Shown one piece after another: positions 1 to 10,540 of a stretch of 64,000 bases of DNA; position 1 is the first letter of the stretch; every line of letters starts with the position of its first letter. A model generated the notes under the pieces. The model was not told the origin of the DNA. It saw nothing but the letters and a program-made list of their open reading frames with translations, and did no database searches. Source of the stretch: Avena insularis (Eukaryota; Streptophyta; Magnoliopsida; Poales; Poaceae); the NCBI GenBank assembly GCA_023614405.1, contig CM042687.1:232092292-232156291 (forward strand), written 5' to 3'. Position numbers and translations under genes: made by a program.

Positions 1-390
1 TAGTTTGCGCAACAGCAGCAGGGATTGGTTCAGCAGCAGGCCGAGCAACAACATCAGCAGATCTGGCAATAGCTGGGCGGCCTCCCGAAGCCTTAGTTTG
101 CACAATAGCAGTAGCGATTGGTTCAGTAGCAGGCTGAGCAACAACACCAGCAGATTACACAACAGTGGGGTGGCCTCCCAAAGACTTAGATTGCACAACA
201 GCAGCTGGGACTGAGTTAGTAGTAGGCTGAGCAACAACACCAGCAGTTCTGGCAACAGTGGGGCAGCCTCCTGAAGCCTTAGTTTGCACACCAGCAGCAG
301 GTATTGGTTTAGTAGCAGGCCGAGCAACACCACTAGCAGTTCTGGCAAAGGAAGCACGACCTGCATCCACAACATGGTCTTGCACCACGG
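1..390 (-). repeat. 93-bp coding minisatellite, about four copies
   Basis: A unit of about 93 bp recurs roughly four times; its core reads agcagcaggccgagcaac or a close variant on the plus strand. The unit is a multiple of three. On the minus strand it reads as a 31-residue repeat rich in Ala, Val, Pro and Thr, with a conserved core like GVVAQP followed by PAAVVQ. It lies in frame with the broken minus-strand gene to its right. The array continues past the left edge of the window, so the copy number is a minimum. Confidence 0.8.
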
Positions 391-1033
391 CAAAATGGGC
401 ACTCCTTCGAGGAGGTTGCGCTGCAGAAGCATGGCGCAGACGAGGAACCACATTTTTCTTAACATCAACGGGGCTTCGAGTCAGACCACCCTAAGCTTGA
501 ATAGCAAGGCCACTAGGAGTTGAAGAAGCTTCCACATCCACTATTCTACATTCTAGGAGAAACATTCGAATGTGCGAATACCGTTTTAGCAACCCGGACA
601 TCTGACTGTCATGCTTTATAGTAACCTTTCTGCGTTGTTCATCCATGAAGCTGAACCGTGCAGTCTGCGTTGGCCCCATTTCAATATGTTTACATAGAGC
701 AACAACCATACCAGGGATAGTGCAAATCTACACCAGTGCTTCTTTAATCGCGACATAAGTACCATAATTCCACTTGTCCTTCACATTTGGTATTTGCGGT
801 TGGTATCCATTGACACGTACCGAAACCACATAAGGGGCCTCTGGGGGCCCTAGTTGACAGAAATTAGGGGAAAAAATAAGAACTTGTTTGTCAGCATTCG
901 ACCAGCAAACATTTCTAGGTTCGATCTATCTCTTTCAGGTCAATAGACAGATTGCAGTTATAGTTAGTGCGAAAAGCAAAGAGAAGAGTAGCTCACCCGC
1001 ATGTATCCAACACAGGGTACGATGATCTGCCAT
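1..1033 (-). pseudogene. broken intron-containing gene, possibly a MULE-type N-terminus
   Basis: The best model starts at the ATG at 1033. It has a 37-nt first exon (1033-997), a 147-nt intron with GT-AG ends (996-850), and a second exon that runs to the window edge. Exon phases match exactly: exon 1 leaves one base and exon 2 brings two. The reading frame is then broken by in-frame stops at 730-728, 493-491 and 154-152. Exon 2 holds a stretch around RFSFMDEQRRKVTIKHD, followed by the Ala/Val/Pro-rich repeat tract. I do not firmly recognise the product. The order (short WIHAGG-like start, one small folded domain, low-complexity tract) recalls the PB1-like N-terminus of some grass Mutator-like transposases, but that is a guess. 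Exons and splice sites are seen directly; decay is inferred from the stops. Confidence 0.5.
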
Positions 1034-1531
1034 CCTCCGTGCTGGTCAGCTCGTCCGGCGGCGGAGGCGGGCTAGATCCGATGAACGGTGGGCACATCAT
1101 GCAGCATTAGAGCCCGAGATCAGCGAGAGGGCGCAGCAACTTGGCGCCAGAAGGAAAATGTCCCAAGGGATCATCGTTCTGGGTGGAGGGTTGATTTCGC
1201 TACCGGCGGTGCTAGGGTTAATGCGAAGGAGTGAGTGAATTTGTGAATTTTGTGAATGCTGCGTGGGGTCTAGTTCCTTGTTTTGCCTACGTGGTTGCCG
1301 ACTTGGTGCTCGCGTCATGGACAGAGTATTGACATGGAGGCCCCGAACGTCTCCTTCAAGGGGCAGTTGACAGAAAGTTTGTATTTGGCTGGGGTGGGAC
1401 GAATTCGGCTCGAAATGGGCCTTCTGGGTGATTGGCATCCCAAGGTTGCGAAACCCAGCGATTACATGGAACTTGGACCCCGTGTTGCACTCGCACGGGA
1501 AGTCGAACCCTGCAAGTTGAAATCCTCGCTT
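1034..1531. other. leader and upstream flank of the broken gene
   Basis: I see no gene here. Read on the minus strand it contains an AACCCTAG motif near 1211, common in plant 5' leaders, and an upstream ATGATG pair near 1103. It then runs into the 5' truncation of the Tat relic at about 1532. It probably holds the 5' leader and promoter of the minus-strand gene. The short open frames across it show no family signature. Confidence 0.35.
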
Positions 1532-2775
1532 TGGCTGCATACATCGATGGCTTGGAAAAGGGCACCTTGATCCAACATAAGTTAAAGCGCTTGCAGGACA
1601 ATCACAAGCTAGATCTCAATCAGATGATCTCCTTGGCCAGTGAGTTTGCGGCTGCCGACGATGATGCTCATGGTTCTGTACCAGCATTAGCCATTACAAC
1701 CCTAGCCAAGATGAACAACAACAACAAGCGGAAGAATCCCCCAGAAGAAAAGCCAGCTTATAACATGGTCGCCATGACGTTCGCGGGCAGAGGTGATGGC
1801 AGACAGCGTGGCCGAGGTCAGGGGGCTGGTCGTGGGCAGCAGTGAGGTAGTGAAACTACCTAGGCAGCGTCTTGCGTTCCCCAGACGTACAAGGAGTACC
1901 GCGAGATTCCGTGCTTCGTACACCTCGATGCCAATGGAAAATCCACCCACATCAACCACCAATGCAAGTTTGTCAATGATCACAAGGAAGACCCGGAGTC
2001 CGACTACATGCAAAGCCGGAAGAATCGACCGCGAGGCAAGGGCAAGGGGAAGAATAAGGAAGAGGACGTAGACCCCAAGCATGCCGACAAAGGCGATGGC
2101 AAAGGCAAGAACCCCTTCAAGAAGAAGGCCCCCGTCTACCACACTTTCCCTGGCACCCCAACTGTCTGGGCATAGAAGACCTCACTGAGGATACTGATGG
2201 CCACCCTACCCCCAGTTCCCCAGTACCTGCGCTGGTCAGAAGTTCCAATCACATGGGACAGGATGGATCACCCCGACCTTGTTCTAATAGAGAATCAGTA
2301 TGCCATGGTCATCAACCCCCCGATTGACGGCAACGAGTTCACCAAGTGCCATGTGGATAGTGGAAGTAGCATCAACATCATATATCTGGATACGCTACAA
2401 GATGAACTTGATGGAGACCAACCTAAGGCGGACCGGCACCGTGTTTCATGGCGTAGTTCCTAGCCAGGAAGCTTGGTCCCTTGGGTGCATCACCCTTCCA
2501 GTCGCTTTTGGTGATGTCAACAATTACCGCCAAGAACGCATGACCTTCGAAGTGGTCCCCTACAAGAGTGTGTACCACGTCATATTCAGTCGCGGCATCT
2601 TCCACTCCTTCATGGACAAACCATGCTTTGTCTACAACAAGCTCAAGATACTCGGACCAAATGGTGTCATCACCGTTGCCGAAAGTTTCAAAAAGGCAAG
2701 GGACTATGAAATTGGGGAAGGAGCCCTTACGGAAGCCGTCCTCTACGATGAAGAATTTAAGGAGATCCAGTGCTA
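1532..2775 (+). pseudogene. gag C-terminus and retropepsin, Tat relic
   Basis: The first segment (1532-1845) has the gag motif LEKGT...HKLKRLQDNHKLDLNQM and a Gly/Arg-rich tail. A stop at 1843-1845 and an in-frame TAG near 2173 break the frame. From about 2197 the protease region reads through WSEVPITWD, then the active-site motif VDSGSSINIIY near 2350, with Asp-Ser-Gly where the family has Asp-Thr-Gly. A frameshift near 2400 moves the rest of the protease (FHGVVPS to EEFKEIQC) into another frame that ends at 2775. The outer element has the same order in one unbroken 519-codon frame. The protein would process the Gag-Pol precursor in the particle; this copy cannot be translated as such. Confidence 0.8.
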
Positions 2776-3051
2776 GGTCGATGCCTCGGTGATGCCGACA
2801 TCGAAGAAGCAGATTTCTGACTCCGATACCGCCTTCAAGGCTATCATCGAGACCAAGTCGGTGGAAATTGTGGTAGGCAATGCCACCAAGACCACTGCCA
2901 TTGGTACAAACCTAGATCCCAAATAGCAAACTGCGCTCTTCGAGTTCCTCCATGAGAATAGTAACATCTTTGCCTGGCAACCTGCTGACAGAAGGGTGTA
3001 CCTAGGGAACTTTCCGAGCACAACTTAAACATTGATCCTAAATGCAAACCA

Positions 3052-3738
3052 GTGAAACAACCTCTACGACGCTTCGGGGACGAGAAGAGACACACCATTG
3101 ACAAGGAGATAGCTAGTTTACTTAAGGCTAGTTTCATCCGAGAAGCTCTTCACACCCGACTGGTGGTCAATCCTGTACTTGCGCCCAAAAAGGGAACCAA
3201 AGAATTAAGTATATGTGTTGATTATACTGGCTTGAACAAAGCATGTCCGAAGGATCCGTTTGCTTTGCCTCGCATTGACCAAGTCATTGACTCAACGAAT
3301 GGCTCGGAACTTCTGTGTTTTCTAGATGCATACTCAGGATACCACCAGATGAAGATGCAAAAGTCGGACCAATTGGCCACTTCATTCACCACACCTTATG
3401 GCACGTTTTCCTATGTCACGATGCCCTTTGGGCTGAAAAACGCGGGTGCTACATACCAGCAGACAATGCAACATTGCCTCCATGACCAAATTGGTCGAAA
3501 CGTTCACGCTTACATGGACGATATCGCGGTGATGTCAAAGAAATCAAATGACTTAATCGCCGACTTAAAGGAAACCTTTGATAACCACCGAAAGTACAAC
3601 ATGATGTTTAACCCTAAGAAGTGTGTCTTCAGGGTTCCAGCCGGCAAATTGTTGGGCTTCATCGTTTCCCGGTGTGGAATTGAGGTCAAGTCAGAGAATA
3701 TCAAGGCCATACTCAACATCATCGCCCGACATGCCTAA
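3052..3738 (+). CDS. reverse transcriptase domain, Tat relic (open)
   Basis: An open frame of 228 codons covers the RT fingers and palm. Visible motifs are NPVLAPKKG, DYTGLNKACPKDPF, LDAYSGYHQ, PFGLKNAGATYQ and the catalytic YMDD at 3511-3522, then LLGFIVSRCGIEV. RT copies the element RNA into cDNA in cytoplasmic particles. The frame starts at the internal Met of MKQPLRRF only because the upstream part is broken; this is a domain of a former polyprotein and not a gene with its own start. A frameshift near 3735 separates it from the thumb/connection region. It is the best preserved piece of an otherwise decayed relic. Confidence 0.8.
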   Translation: MKQPLRRFGDEKRHTIDKEIASLLKASFIREALHTRLVVNPVLAPKKGTKELSICVDYTGLNKACPKDPFALPRIDQVIDSTNGSELLCFLDAYSGYHQMKMQKSDQLATSFTTPYGTFSYVTMPFGLKNAGATYQQTMQHCLHDQIGRNVHAYMDDIAVMSKKSNDLIADLKETFDNHRKYNMMFNPKKCVFRVPAGKLLGFIVSRCGIEVKSENIKAILNIIARHA

Positions 3739-4740
3739 AGGACATCCAACGGTTCATAGGCTGCATTGCAGCAGTAAGCGAGTTCATCGGCCGACTTGGA
3801 GAAAAGGCTCTACTGCTATACAAGTTGCTGAAGAAGGCAGACAAATTCGTATGGACAAACGAGGCGGATGCTGCGATTAAAGAGCTAAAAATGATAGTTT
3901 CTTCTGCGCGCATACTTGCAGCACCTGAGTCAATGGAGCCCATGTTGATCTACATGGAGGCCACCAATCGGGTTATCATCATCGTCGTCATGGTGGAGCG
4001 GAAGGAAACGCATGAGTTCGCAGTACAATGACTAGTTTAATATGTAAGCGAGGTCTTGACGGAGTCCAAGCAGCCTTACCCGCACTACCAGAAGCTAGCA
4101 TATGGAGTTTTCCTTGCTTCTCGATAGCTACGACACTACTTCTAGGAGCACCCAATCACAGTAGTGAGCAAGGCTCCACTGTCCGACATCATCAATAACA
4201 ACGACGCTACAGGAAGGGTGGCAAAGTGGGGGCATTGAGCTTGCTGCCTTTGAAATCACCTATAAGAGATGCGACACTATCAAGTCACAAGCCTTGGCTG
4301 ATTTTATTGCAGATTGGACAGAGCTTTCAGATGATACTCCTGTACCAGAGCCAGAATATTGGGTAATGCACTTTGACGGATCAAATATACTCAATGGCTC
4401 GGGTGCTGGTGTGTTACTGCAATCACCAACATGAGAGAAGATACATTATGTCCTGCAAATTCACTTTGAGGCTATGAACAACATGGCGGAATATGAAGCA
4501 CTCATTCATGGACTTCGCGTAGCCAAGGATATTGGCATCAAGCAAATAGTTTGTTGTGGAGATTCTGACTTGGTTGCCTAGCAGGTGGCTAGCACCTGGA
4601 ACGCATGGAACCTTATGATGAAAGCATATTGAGATGAAGTAGACGAGATAGACAAGTGCTTCGAAGGCTACGAAGTCAAGTACGTCAAGAGGGAGGAAAA
4701 CGAGGCGGAGATCTTCCCGCAAACCAATTCCGCCAGGCAT
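3739..4740 (+). pseudogene. RNase H and archaeal-type RNase H remnant, Tat relic
   Basis: The connection segment (KALLLYKLLKKADKFVW, 3825 onward) and the first RNase H run to 4031. Stops and a frameshift near 4228 follow. From about 4345 the second RNase H is recognisable by MHFDGSN, then MAEYEALIHGL near 4482 and GDSDLV near 4558. Tat-lineage elements carry this added archaeal-type RNase H after the ordinary one. Several stops (for example near 4029, 4126 and 4578) make it non-functional. The outer element holds the same two domains in the opposite orientation. Confidence 0.75.
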
Positions 4741-4768
4741 TTTTCTGGACCATCTACAGACCCCATCC

Positions 4769-6130
4769 GTGAAGGGAGTGGACCCTGAGAATCCGGATAG
4801 AGTTGAATCATTTGTTAACGCAGTAATAATAGTCCCTCTGGCTTGGACAAAACAATTTATGGATTATCTCGAACATGGAAATTTTCCCATCGACGAGGTC
4901 GAAAGTTGGCAAATAGTACGTCGAGTAAAGGGCTATACCATAATAAATGAGTAGCTCTACGAAGAAGCACTACGGGTGTATTCCTAAAGTGCATTTCCCA
5001 GCAACAAAGTATGGATATCCTTCATGAGATTCGTCTCAGAGATCACGGACATCACGCCGCTCCCCGATATTTGGTCTCCAAAGCCTTCCGACAAGGATTC
5101 TACTGGACAACTGTGAAGGCAGACGCTGACAAGCTGGTTGAAACATGTATTGGGTGTCAATATTATGCACGACAATCACATGTACTAGCTCAAGAATTGT
5201 GAACCATACCAATAACTTGGTCGTTCGCAGTCTGGGGGCTTGACATGGTTGGGTCGCTGCAGACAGAACCTTGTGGGTTTACGCATCTGCTCGTAGAAGT
5301 TGACAAATTCACAAAATGGATAGAAGCTAAACCCATTAGAAGGCTCGATGGGTCAACTGCCCTTAAGTTTGTCTGAGATCTAGTGGTGAGATTTTGTCTC
5401 CCACATAGCATCATCACCGACAATGGTAACAACTTGTCACTCGAAGAAGTAGAGGCTTATTGTTATGAGAAAGATGTCCGCCTTGACCTAGCATCTGTGG
5501 CTCACCCACAATCTAACAGTCAAGTTGAACGGGCCAATAGACTAATTCTGCAGGGAATAACGACACATCTAGAAGCACCACTACATATAACAGCAGGAGC
5601 TTGGGCGGAGGAATTGTCATCTGTCTTGTGGAGTTTACGAACTACTCCCAACAGATCCACTGGCTACACCCCTTTCTTTATAGTATATGGAGCAGAAGCA
5701 GTTCTACCTTCTGACATCCTCCTCGATTCACCAAGAGTTGCCGCCTATGATGAAGATGACATTGAAGAATCCAAACGCTTAGATGTGGACTTGCTCGAGA
5801 AGGAACACGTGCTGGCATGCCAGAGATCTGCCATGTACTAGTAGAAGCTACACAGCTACCATAGTGTCTGTGTTCGACATCGCTCGTTTAAAGAGGGGGG
5901 GTCTGGTGCTCCGACTTAAGCAGAAAAAGTCACACAAATTATCCCCACCATGGGAAGGACCTTTCATCGTAAGCTAGGCGCTACTCAATGGTTACTATTA
6001 CCTCATTGATAATCGTGAGTTGAAAGGTAGGCCAAACGAGGATCATAAGCGTAAGCAATGTGACCTGGATGATGACTACCCGGAGCTTGATCGGCCATGG
6101 AACATAGCATAGCTACGTCCTTTTTACACC
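4769..6130 (+). pseudogene. integrase remnant, Tat relic
   Basis: The region starts with a linker (VKGVDPENPDRVESF) and the zinc-binding HHCC part (5050-5170, CIGCQYYARQ). The catalytic core follows, with the first Asp near 5240 (GLDMVG), the second Asp in SIITDNGNN near 5415 and the Glu in SQVERANR near 5525. The C-terminal part has LVLRLKQKKSHKLSPPWEGPF near 5900. The end resembles the WNIAxLRPFY terminus of the other Tat pol frames, with a stop inside it at about 6109. All three catalytic residues remain, but stops near 4952, 4986, 5201 and 5374 and a frameshift near 5835 disable it. Integrase would insert cDNA into the host chromosome. Confidence 0.8.
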
Positions 6131-6435
6131 TATCATATTTTATTATCTTCTATGTACCTCTTATATGATCAATAAAATAAAGATTTTGGTTCACTCATAT
6201 GCCTAAGTCTTTTACCTCCTTTAGTTTTCATTTTTGGATCACAAGCTTTGCATTTGCACTTGTGAAAATTCTGCCTACGGGCGTTAGCTCAAGTTTTCTA
6301 GTCTACATGTTTTTTGTTGTTTTTATGTGGATTATGGAGCAGTCAATTTCTGCACTCAAAGTCGGCGATTTTGCGCTCAGGTTCTTGATGGTGCCATTAG
6401 GCATCATCACTTGAGTGCATGATTCTGACCACTTT
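6131..6435 (+). other. Tat family 3' untranslated segment
   Basis: This segment follows the pol end and matches the outer element at about 34082-34392 on the opposite strand. Shared landmarks are atatgatcaataaaata, a GCCTACGGGCGTTAGCTC-like stretch, and GGCATCATCAC near the end. Similarity stops at about 6435. It is non-coding in both copies. Confidence 0.75.
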
Positions 6436-6955
6436 TCAGTAAATCATCCGAACCAGCGATTAATAGGACGATTAATCACTACTAGGGACCTAACCATGTC
6501 GATTACCACTAATCGTTTGTGTTAATCGTTTAGTTCGATTAATAGCTTTGACACTCTAATTACTAGGTATGTTCCCGATTAACTATTACACTTGGTCAAA
6601 AATGTTACAAAATTATCAACACTTATCGCCCATCCATCAGCTAGCCCGCCCCAATGAAGTAGGTTTTGTGAAGCTCCCCCTCGATCCCTGCCTCCACGAG
6701 CTTGATTTCCGCCATCATAAACTAGTTCCTTGTCGTTTTTGACAAGTTCCTCATAGTTGCCGACCAGACCTCAGATACAAGAGCTCGAGCACCTTGAGAA
6801 TCTCATCTGGGAGATCGAGGCTGCCTTTAATTGGGTAGATGTTTGAGGTGCAAGAGGATTCATATATGTTTTAGGTGCTAATTTTTGTAGGTTGCACCGA
6901 TTAATAATCAACCAATCAAATCAGTTAATCGTTCGAATTCCGATTAGTCTCTACT
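6436..6955. other. degenerate repeat with gattaatcg motifs, split by the outer Tat insertion
   Basis: No coding signature is visible. Motifs such as cgattaat, gattaatcac, ctaatcg and gttaatcg recur near both ends of the stretch. The same style (gttaacgattaccgattt) continues at 42249-42302, directly after the right target duplication of the outer Tat element. The two parts were therefore contiguous before that insertion. The composition recalls non-autonomous DNA transposons of grasses, but I could not pair terminal inverted repeats, so the class is open. Confidence 0.4.
6951..6955. repeat. left target-site duplication CTACT of the outer Tat element
   Basis: CTACT directly precedes the LTR start TGTCGTGG here and directly follows the LTR end CCCCAACA at 42244-42248. 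This exact 5-bp duplication joins the two distant LTRs into one insertion. Confidence 0.9.
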
Positions 6956-7178
6956 TGTCGTGGTATTGCCGATGAGTACGCCATGGAGGGGTCCTCACAG
7001 AGCGTGTTTAGAGACGTGGGGCAAGGCTGGAGGTTGGCGGGTACGAGGTAACACAGCTTATCCAGGTTCAGATCCCACGACGGTGGTGGAATCCTACTCC
7101 TGCTATAAATCACTATAATGGCAATACGCCGAGTTACAGGGATCGGTTCGTTGTGCGTGATATGCATTGTTCTATGAG
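6956..7178 (-). repeat. outer Tat 3' LTR, distal part
   Basis: This is the part of the 3' LTR (on the minus strand) that lies left of the nested Copia element. It starts TGTCGTGGTATTGCC in plus coordinates and matches 41709-41931 of the other LTR with about 11% differences by eye. The remaining LTR is at 15178-15489. Confidence 0.9.
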
Positions 7179-7183
7179 GTTAC
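7179..7183. repeat. Copia target-site duplication, left (GTTAC)
   Basis: GTTAC precedes the Copia LTR and GTTAT follows it at 15178-15182. The undisturbed site in the other outer LTR reads gaGGTTATGCCC, so the left copy has one C for T change. Confidence 0.85.
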
Positions 7184-8551
7184 TGTTGGGAATATGCCCC
7201 AGAGGCAATCATGTATGATGATATTTCCCATTTTATTCATAAAGTTATTAAGTTTTCCTTGTATAAACATCTGATGTGTATCATCAAATATGTGATTCGG
7301 TTGTGGAACTATACATTCATGTTGTTTGTACTAAATATCCTTGGTCATCAAGGTTGTGCTTGACACACAACTTAGACCAATGTGAAAGTCAGCTTGATGA
7401 CTCGGTTCCACTTGTCATGGGCATGGAGATGCCATTCCAACTCACAAAGATTCGGCTAAAGAGTTTAGCGAGTCGGATTGACCCATATTGAGGTACAACG
7501 AACAAGTTGTCATTTGTATATCTCAATCAATGTAATCCTTAGACCCGAGGTTTTTGCATAGTCCGAGTTGAGGATCACCAACTTAGGTTCTATCAAACGC
7601 TGATCCCTAACTGGGCAGTTATAAAGGCAGAGTTCGGGTCGACTAAGAATCAAGCTGCGTGATGTGGATAACCAAGATGGGATTTTACTCCTCCACTTGG
7701 AGAGATATTATTTGAGACCTCTCGGATGATATGATTCAGAAAGCATGGGCACGCGCAACTCGGTTAAGTGTTAACCGAGGCAATCGACTAAAAGTTAGTT
7801 GAATGAATCACTTATCTCGGATCAAGAAGATAGTTAGACTATTTAAGGGATGATAAATATTCGCCTATAGTCTGACAAGGTATATCGTGAGGCAAAAGGG
7901 ACTCAGACGTAAGTCGCATTGGAAAGGAAAGTCGTCATGACTCTTTGGTACTTGGGAGTCGGCACGTTCTGCTAGGATCCGCTACCGACTGATCGATTGA
8001 GAGTCGGACTCCAATCATGCCCAAGTAGCCATGAGCCTGCGGGGTCACACACTTAAGAGCGAGAGCAAGTTCGGATTGGATCTGAACCAGAAATCTGGTT
8101 GGGTTGGACCCGAGCCGGATTTGGACTGAGTCGGTGAGTCGGACTCACGGTGACTAATATTATATGGCCTTTAGTGTATGGGCCACGAGTGAGTGGAGCC
8201 CATGTTCACTCCCTATATATAGTGGGCCTTAAAACCCAGAAGGGTTGATCGGTTGGGTCATTCCACGAGTTGGAAACCCTAGCTCCACAGCAGTCCTACC
8301 GACGTACTATACCTAGAAGTTCACCGCCGGTGCTCCTCCTTGTACGTGTGGATACCAGCAGAGGTGTTGTACGATCAGCACTAGGACGATCAGATCAGAT
8401 CCTGAGGACTGCACTGCATTCAACTGACGTCTTCATCAGTAATCCGCAACTGCATGTCTAGTGGTAATCCTCGTGGCCTTCTACCTCAGCTAGATCTTAG
8501 GATCACCACGTTAGAGGAAAAAGTTTTGTTTTATCTCTACGTGGCCCAACA
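7184..8551 (+). repeat. Copia 5' LTR
   Basis: A 1368-bp LTR that starts TGTTGGG and ends CCCAACA. A TATA box (TATATATA) lies at 8214-8221, about 340 bp before the LTR end. It matches 13808-15177 with roughly 5% differences in the parts I compared. Open frames inside it are not genes. Confidence 0.92.
8214..8221 (+). promoter_or_regulatory. TATA box in Copia 5' LTR
   Basis: TATATATA in the context ccctatatatagtgggcc is conserved in the 3' LTR (14838-14845) and in the solo LTR (44794-44801). It is the likely core promoter for the genomic transcript; I place it by sequence only. Confidence 0.7.
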
Positions 8552-8552
8552 G

Positions 8553-8570
8553 TGATATCAGAGCGATAGC
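8553..8570 (+). other. Copia primer-binding site (initiator tRNA-Met type)
   Basis: TGATATCAGAGCG begins one base after the LTR. The usual plant site is TGGTATCAGAGC, complementary to the 3' end of initiator methionine tRNA; here the third base is A instead of G. Confidence 0.85.
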
Positions 8571-9830
8571 TTCTAGTTTTAGGATCGAGATCTCGCATAT
8601 GTGATATGTGGTTGGCTGTAGATGAGATCTATGTGCTGTTTTGGTGGTCGATCTATAAGATATATCGGTTTTGTACAAGGTTGATTAGATAAACTGTACT
8701 CGGGGAATGGTAGATCGGATTTACGTGATCATACTGCTAAGGTCATGGAATGACATACCCCTACCGGTCGGTTTCCGCCATCGGGGTAGACCGTGACACG
8801 TAAATCCAGAAGTGGTGATCAAAGATCAAAGAGTTTGACCGATTCAGAACGATGGTCAGAATCCATGTTCGGAATCCGGCTAGAGGGACCGCCGGCTTCG
8901 CCCTGTCGTAGTGCCTTAGATGTTGTTGCGAGTTTCACAATGCCGGTAGATAGCGTATCTATGCATAACTTGTTTTTGTAGGAAGTTGTGAATGGTATGG
9001 TTCATGTGCATGTGATGTATGTGTGTAATCCATACGTTATCTGCGAATCATGGTTTTGTCAGCCGGCTGTACCCTAGGTGCTGTCATTTTATTGTATAAC
9101 GACCTGCGTGTCGGATTCTCCATGTAATTTACTTTACTAACCTAGTGTAGCTGTGTGGAGAACCCGGATGGCATGCAAGGAAATGTGCATGTCAGCGACA
9201 TGGAGTAACACGGCAAGTGACAAGAGTTGGCATGAGTCGGATTACAAGCTTTGTGGAGTTGGAGATCGCCATGAAGAGATCCATACCATTTCACATTATA
9301 ATTGATTTATTTTGTGTTGTTGATATGTCTCTGTTTTACCTCTATTAGATAGTCGGTAAAATTTAATCCCTCAAAGAAGGTCTAGTCGGTTTTCTTGCTA
9401 GTGTTTGCTCCATCACAAGTCGGACATTTTTGGTAGTGGTCTCATAACATTGAGGTGCTGCCAATTCTTTCCGACTAGGTGGGTTCGAGTTGTAATCTTA
9501 CAACAGAAACACTCGGTAAGCTAGACGGGTCTATCACAATGGTTATGGGGCTCGGGGAAAAGTCAGATGGGAGCCGGGGCATGTGATGCCACACAACCAA
9601 CAGGAGTCGTATGAGATACGATTGACAAGGAGTTGTCTACCTAGATCACTTGGCGGCTAGCGGTGATGCTAAAGATCACTAGCCGACTTGATTAATTAGG
9701 ATCCTGAATCACTAAGTAACCATCGGAGGGGTGTTGGTTCTAGTGGGAGCATAAAATATTAAAGTGTTTATATGCTTGCTCTTTTATGAATACATGTCTT
9801 AAGTGTTTTGCATATTTTCCGTTGTAGATC
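8571..9830 (+). other. long untranslated leader of the Copia element
   Basis: About 1.26 kb lie between primer site and gag with no supported gene. Long leaders before gag are known for BARE/Angela-type elements and usually include the RNA packaging and dimerisation region; that role here is inference. I see no conserved frame in this stretch. Confidence 0.7.
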
Positions 9831-10540
9831 ATGGCACCAAGTAATAGTCACTCTCAAATATCCGGTTTTTCTTTGAGAACCATTCTTGAGAAAGATAAAC
9901 TGAACGACACTAATTTTACCAACTGGTATCGAAATCTGAGAATTGTTCTCAAACAAGAAAAGAAGGACCATGTCCTAGACAACCCACTTTCAGATGAGCC
10001 AAATGAGAATGCGACTGTCGCTGCCACCAATGCCTACCGTCGGGATAAGTATGAGTCCACGGATATTAGCTGTCGTATGCTTTCTCACATGGAACCGGAC
10101 TTGCAAAAGCAGTTCGAGAATGTTGAGGCCTATGATATGATCGAAGCCTTAAAAGTATGTTCTAGGCTCATGCAAAGACTAAGAGGTATCAAGTCTCTCG
10201 GGCTTTGCTGAGCTGCAAGCTTAAAGATGGTGATCCACTGAGTCCGCATGTGATCAAAATGGTTGGTCACGTGCAGTCTCTGGAGAGACTTGGCTACCCC
10301 ATTAGCGAAGAGTTCGCTATGGATATAATTCTGAACTCTCTTCCTAGTGCATATGGTCAGTTCATTTCGAACTACCACATGCATGGTATGGATAAGAAGC
10401 TCACTGAATTGCATGGGATGCTCAAGCATGAAGAGGTGGATGTCAAAAAGGGCGCCAGTCAAGTGTTGATGGTGCAGAATAAGGCTAAGTTCAAGAAGAG
10501 TTCTTGGACTAAGAATAAGGTTAAGTCGGGAGGAAAGTAG
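9831..10540 (+). pseudogene. Copia gag (broken)
   Basis: Gag forms the virus-like particle that packages element RNA. The frame opens at ATG 9831 (MAPSNSHSQISGF) and has the capsid-type stretch LNDTNFTNWYRNLRIVLKQE near residues 27-46. A frameshift near 10155 plus a TAG just after it break the frame, and it resumes through LLSCKLKDGD to 10540. The expected zinc knuckle follows at about 10601-10645 as CFYCKADSYWKINC; the conserved His of the CX2CX4HX4C motif is Tyr here. The ATG at 9831 fits the leader and the family start. Confidence 0.8.

Larger units (their letters stand above)
1532..6435 (+). mobile_element. Tat-lineage Gypsy relic (gag-pol, no LTRs)
   Basis: This stretch aligns along its length with the outer minus-strand Tat element, from mid-gag (outer copy near 38980) through pol to a 3' untranslated part (outer copy near 34082). 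Order is gag C-terminus, protease, RT, RNase H, archaeal-type RNase H, integrase. It begins abruptly in gag and ends at 6435 inside the 3' untranslated region. It has no LTR, primer site or antisense gene, so it is truncated at both ends. It lies in the opposite orientation to its relative. Many stops and frameshifts show age, although the RT segment is still open. Confidence 0.85.

Noticed and set aside
1097..1601. Overlapping frames on both strands between the broken gene and the Tat relic
   Set aside because: They bridge unrelated sequence across the truncation point of the relic and carry no motif until gag begins near 1532.
7276..7491. Short frame repeated at 13900-14115 and, on the minus strand, at 45516-45704
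   Set aside because: These are three copies of the same Copia LTR; the frame is not conserved as protein.
8553..8570. tRNA-like sequence at primer sites (also 63091)
   Set aside because: Only the 3' tRNA complement is present; there is no cloverleaf, so these are primer sites and not tRNA genes.
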